The position numbers and the translations under genes are program-made. A DNA stretch of 64,000 nt. Source: Dehalococcoidia bacterium. GTDB taxonomy: Bacteria; Chloroflexota; Dehalococcoidia; Lucifugimonadales; Lucifugimonadaceae. Each line of letters starts with the position of its first letter. Position 1 is the first letter of the stretch. Positions 62,352-64,000 of the stretch are shown here, one piece after another. The stretch covers positions 62,001-126,000 of the forward strand of contig JAJEAU010000015.1 of assembly GCA_022824185.1 (NCBI GenBank). The letters run 5' to 3'. The notes under the pieces are model-generated. The model worked only from the letters and a program-made list of their open reading frames with translations. It made no database searches and had not been told where the DNA came from.

Positions 62352-63555
62352 CCGGGTCGACGCCAAATCTATCGCCGCTTTCGAAACCATCCAGCACATC
62401 CGACAACCCGTCAACTGGCGAAACCAGAGCATCCGTCCTCTGCTGCGTTGATACCCCGCCATAGACCAGCGCCTTGGACCAAATCTCTGGAACGATCTTG
62501 GCGACTCGATTCAACGCGGAGAAGTAATCAGATGCGACCGTCGCACCAGCCTTAATCTCGATCGCTGACAAACCGTAACCGGTCTGGTACAGCACGTCGC
62601 ATTCCAGCTGCTGCGAATCTCGGTAGAAAAAAAGGTTGGCTCGCTGGCCACGATTGAACCTATATTTCAGGATCTCAGCGATCACCAGATTCTCGAACAG
62701 TGCGCCACGGAGAGGATGTGTGGCTATCTGGCTTGAATTCTGGATTCCTAGCAAGTAGCTCGCCAATCCCACATCGTGGAAATACAGCTTGGGCGATTTG
62801 ACCAGACGCTTCCTGATGTTGGCGTGGTAGGGCTGGAGTTGGAACACGATGTAGCTAGTTTCCAGTACGCTCAGCCAATGCTTCGCAGTTGTATGAGACA
62901 CTCCCGCGTCGGAACCCAACGACACGAGATTGACCAGCTGGCCTACTCTTCCTGCGCAAAGACGGACGAACCGCCGAAAACTCGACATGTTGCGAATCTC
63001 GCTTACTTGGCGGACGTCCCGCTCAACGTAAGTTTCGAAATAGTCACCGTGCGCCAGTACGGGATCCATCCCTTGGTCCAAGATCCGAGGGTAGAAACCA
63101 GCGTGCAACATCTCATCGATGTCGTTGTTTGCACCAGCGCGCCGTCTCTCGGCCAACGACAACGGCAACAGTTGCAGCAATGACGTACGACCCGCCAGAG
63201 ATTGCGTGATCGACTCCAGCAGTTGGAACTGGGCGCTACCCGTCAATATGAACAATCCGTTCCGCCCCAACTCATCCCCCATCACCTGCAGGTACGAAAA
63301 CAACATCGGGACACGTTGTATCTCGTCTAAGATTGCGCCGTTCCCGAACTGTGCGAGAAAACCGCGCGGATCCATTTCTGCAAACTCGCGATTGTCCGGC
63401 GCCTCCATGTTGACGTACTGCAGATCCGGGAATGCCGTGCGACACAGCGTCGTCTTGCCGGACTGGCGCGGGCCAGTAACGGTCACGAACGGGTACTGCT
63501 TGAACAGCGAGACGAGATGTGATGTGATGTCGCGCTTAATCATGACCTTCAGCAT
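62320..63555 (-). CDS. AAA-type ATPase with DUF4143 domain
   Basis: 411 residues. Walker A TGPRQSGKTT (about 27-36) and Walker B GAILDEIQRVP (about 72-82), sensor GLFILTGSAQFQLL, then the DUF4143 part (ERDVRQVSEI, TTAKHWLSVLETSYIVFQL, LYFHDVGLASYLLGI, FENLVIAEILKY, and LECDVLY with a possible nuclease-like Asp). It is a widespread mobile-gene family with unknown role. ATG 63555 is used; ATG 63543 gives MIKRDITSHL, a common start. The end overlaps the NHL gene by 32 bases. The upstream region holds palindromic sites. Confidence 0.9.
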   Translation of the reverse strand: MLKVMIKRDITSHLVSLFKQYPFVTVTGPRQSGKTTLCRTAFPDLQYVNMEAPDNREFAEMDPRGFLAQFGNGAILDEIQRVPMLFSYLQVMGDELGRNGLFILTGSAQFQLLESITQSLAGRTSLLQLLPLSLAERRRAGANNDIDEMLHAGFYPRILDQGMDPVLAHGDYFETYVERDVRQVSEIRNMSSFRRFVRLCAGRVGQLVNLVSLGSDAGVSHTTAKHWLSVLETSYIVFQLQPYHANIRKRLVKSPKLYFHDVGLASYLLGIQNSSQIATHPLRGALFENLVIAEILKYRFNRGQRANLFFYRDSQQLECDVLYQTGYGLSAIEIKAGATVASDYFSALNRVAKIVPEIWSKALVYGGVSTQQRTDALVSPVDGLSDVLDGFESGDRFGVDPVSPSAAISAN

Positions 63556-63566
63556 AGCCTAGATTT

Positions 63567-63750
63567 GTGCAATCTGCAAGTACTACTTTCATTTTGCATG
63601 TTTGATCACCGATAATGTACTGCATATTGCAAGTTGTATATTCAATCCGCGCAACATCACCCCAGTGATCATCACGTGGCCAAGCGAGCGAATTACATGC
63701 ATCTAGCCGATTGCCGCGTGCAATCTGAAAGTGCTACTTTCAATTTGCAC
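63567..63750. promoter_or_regulatory. Palindromic operator-like sites upstream of the DUF4143 ATPase
   Basis: Site B (63718-63750) is a clean interrupted palindrome: GTGCAA, three bases, GAAAGT, three bases, ACTTTC, three bases, TTGCAC. Site A (63567-63599) repeats it with a few changes. A third degenerate copy is visible at about 63620-63652. Site A begins 12 bases before the ATPase start codon. Such an array suggests a dimeric repressor, whose gene is not evident in the window. Confidence 0.6.
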
Positions 63751-63763
63751 GGCTCTCTTTCCC

Positions 63764-63985
63764 TCACCCCTCTTCAACACCCAAAAAACGCTCCAAAATC
63801 CCACGCGCCTCCTCAACACGCTCCTCAGGTGCCATCAACCTGACCGGCAGCGCCGAAATTCCCAGGAAAGGTATCCCGTCCGACTTCACCGCGCACGGAC
63901 AGCCCTCGTTCCGAACCAACCCCGCCCAAGTCTCCGCCGTCAACTGGTCCGGCGCTGTCGCGAACTCGACCCAGCGGTCTCGCAT
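63764..63985 (-). CDS. DUF2007-like putative signal-transducing protein (73 aa)
   Basis: 73 residues from ATG 63985. The order beta strand (WVEFATAPDQLTAETWAGLV), loop with two Cys (EGCPCAV), short strand (ISALPVRLMAPEERV) and final helix (EARGILERFLG) is that of DUF2007 small domains, sometimes called putative signal-transducing proteins. Function unknown. The window ends 15 bases further, so an upstream start or an operon partner cannot be excluded. Confidence 0.6.
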   Translation of the reverse strand: MRDRWVEFATAPDQLTAETWAGLVRNEGCPCAVKSDGIPFLGISALPVRLMAPEERVEEARGILERFLGVEEG

Positions 63986-64000
63986 ATCAGGTAGATGCGC

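Noticed and set aside
1..64000. CRISPR arrays, transposases, integrases or prophage genes
   Set aside because: No regularly spaced repeats and no recognisable transposase, integrase, capsid or terminase were seen.

Overview
Type of organism. The window is one 64 kb piece of a bacterial chromosome of moderately high GC, with an intact primary-metabolism gene set, no phage structural genes and no recognisable transposase. The gene content suggests a marine Chloroflexota bacterium of the SAR202 type: five enolase-superfamily (mandelate racemase / galactonate dehydratase-like) genes, two of them in tandem pairs, many dehydrogenases (MDR, SDR, AKR, Gfo/Idh), paired amidohydrolases, a split glycine decarboxylase (gcvPA/gcvPB) and Pro/Thr-rich lipoproteins. 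The taxonomic call is inference from gene content; there is no rRNA here.

Layout. 0-5 kb: the tail of an FAD oxidase facing a 1518-residue protein that joins a GHKL-type ATPase to an SF2 helicase. 5-16 kb: MDR dehydrogenase, a divergent enolase-superfamily gene, a uracil-DNA-glycosylase-like gene, an M48 protease, a large PPC-repeat lipoprotein, sucCD and a DapA-like gene that lacks the Schiff-base lysine. 16-20 kb is accessory: a thioredoxin-like lipoprotein whose frame carries an in-frame UGA exactly at the first cysteine of its CxxC motif (probable selenoprotein), a DNA methyltransferase, a solo HicB-like gene, a decayed second methyltransferase copy, and an AT-rich MunI-like restriction-modification pair whose 3' ends overlap. 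20-22 kb: an SDR gene, then about 1.2 kb without credible genes but full of hairpins. 22-32 kb: tandem galactonate-dehydratase-like genes, an unrecognised protein with an HNH-like motif and glycine-rich hydrophobic segments, Gfo/Idh oxidoreductase, fabI, a second UDG-like gene, a transaldolase-like gene, an M19-like dipeptidase and an AlbA_2/RecG-C-like regulator with repeated operator-like sites.

32-46 kb: glnA, a pentapeptide-repeat protein, an AKR plus two mandelate-racemase-like genes in one operon, rlmN, and a co-directional run gltA-midA-gcvT-gcvH-gcvPA-gcvPB. 46-51 kb: an amidohydrolase, VapBC, an HpaI-like aldolase, an MntA/HepT toxin-antitoxin pair and a ThrRS without a TGS domain. 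51-64 kb: a secreted esterase, a PPC-type secreted protein, a DUF418 membrane protein, three tRNA genes (Val, Arg, Leu, all with encoded CCA), a second amidohydrolase, rmuC, an SDR, an NHL-propeller protein, a DUF4143-type ATPase preceded by palindromic sites, and a DUF2007-like small protein.

How the genes work together. The dehydratases, dehydrogenases, aldolase-like proteins and amidohydrolases look like a scattered toolkit for oxidised sugars, sugar acids and related organic matter. It would feed a TCA / one-carbon core (gltA, sucCD, gcv, glnA). Several of these enzymes have lost or changed textbook catalytic residues, so their reactions should not be assigned by family name alone. The strongest candidates for new biology are the UxxC redoxin, the hairpin-rich locus at about 21-22 kb, the HNH-like/glycine-rich protein and the GHKL-helicase.
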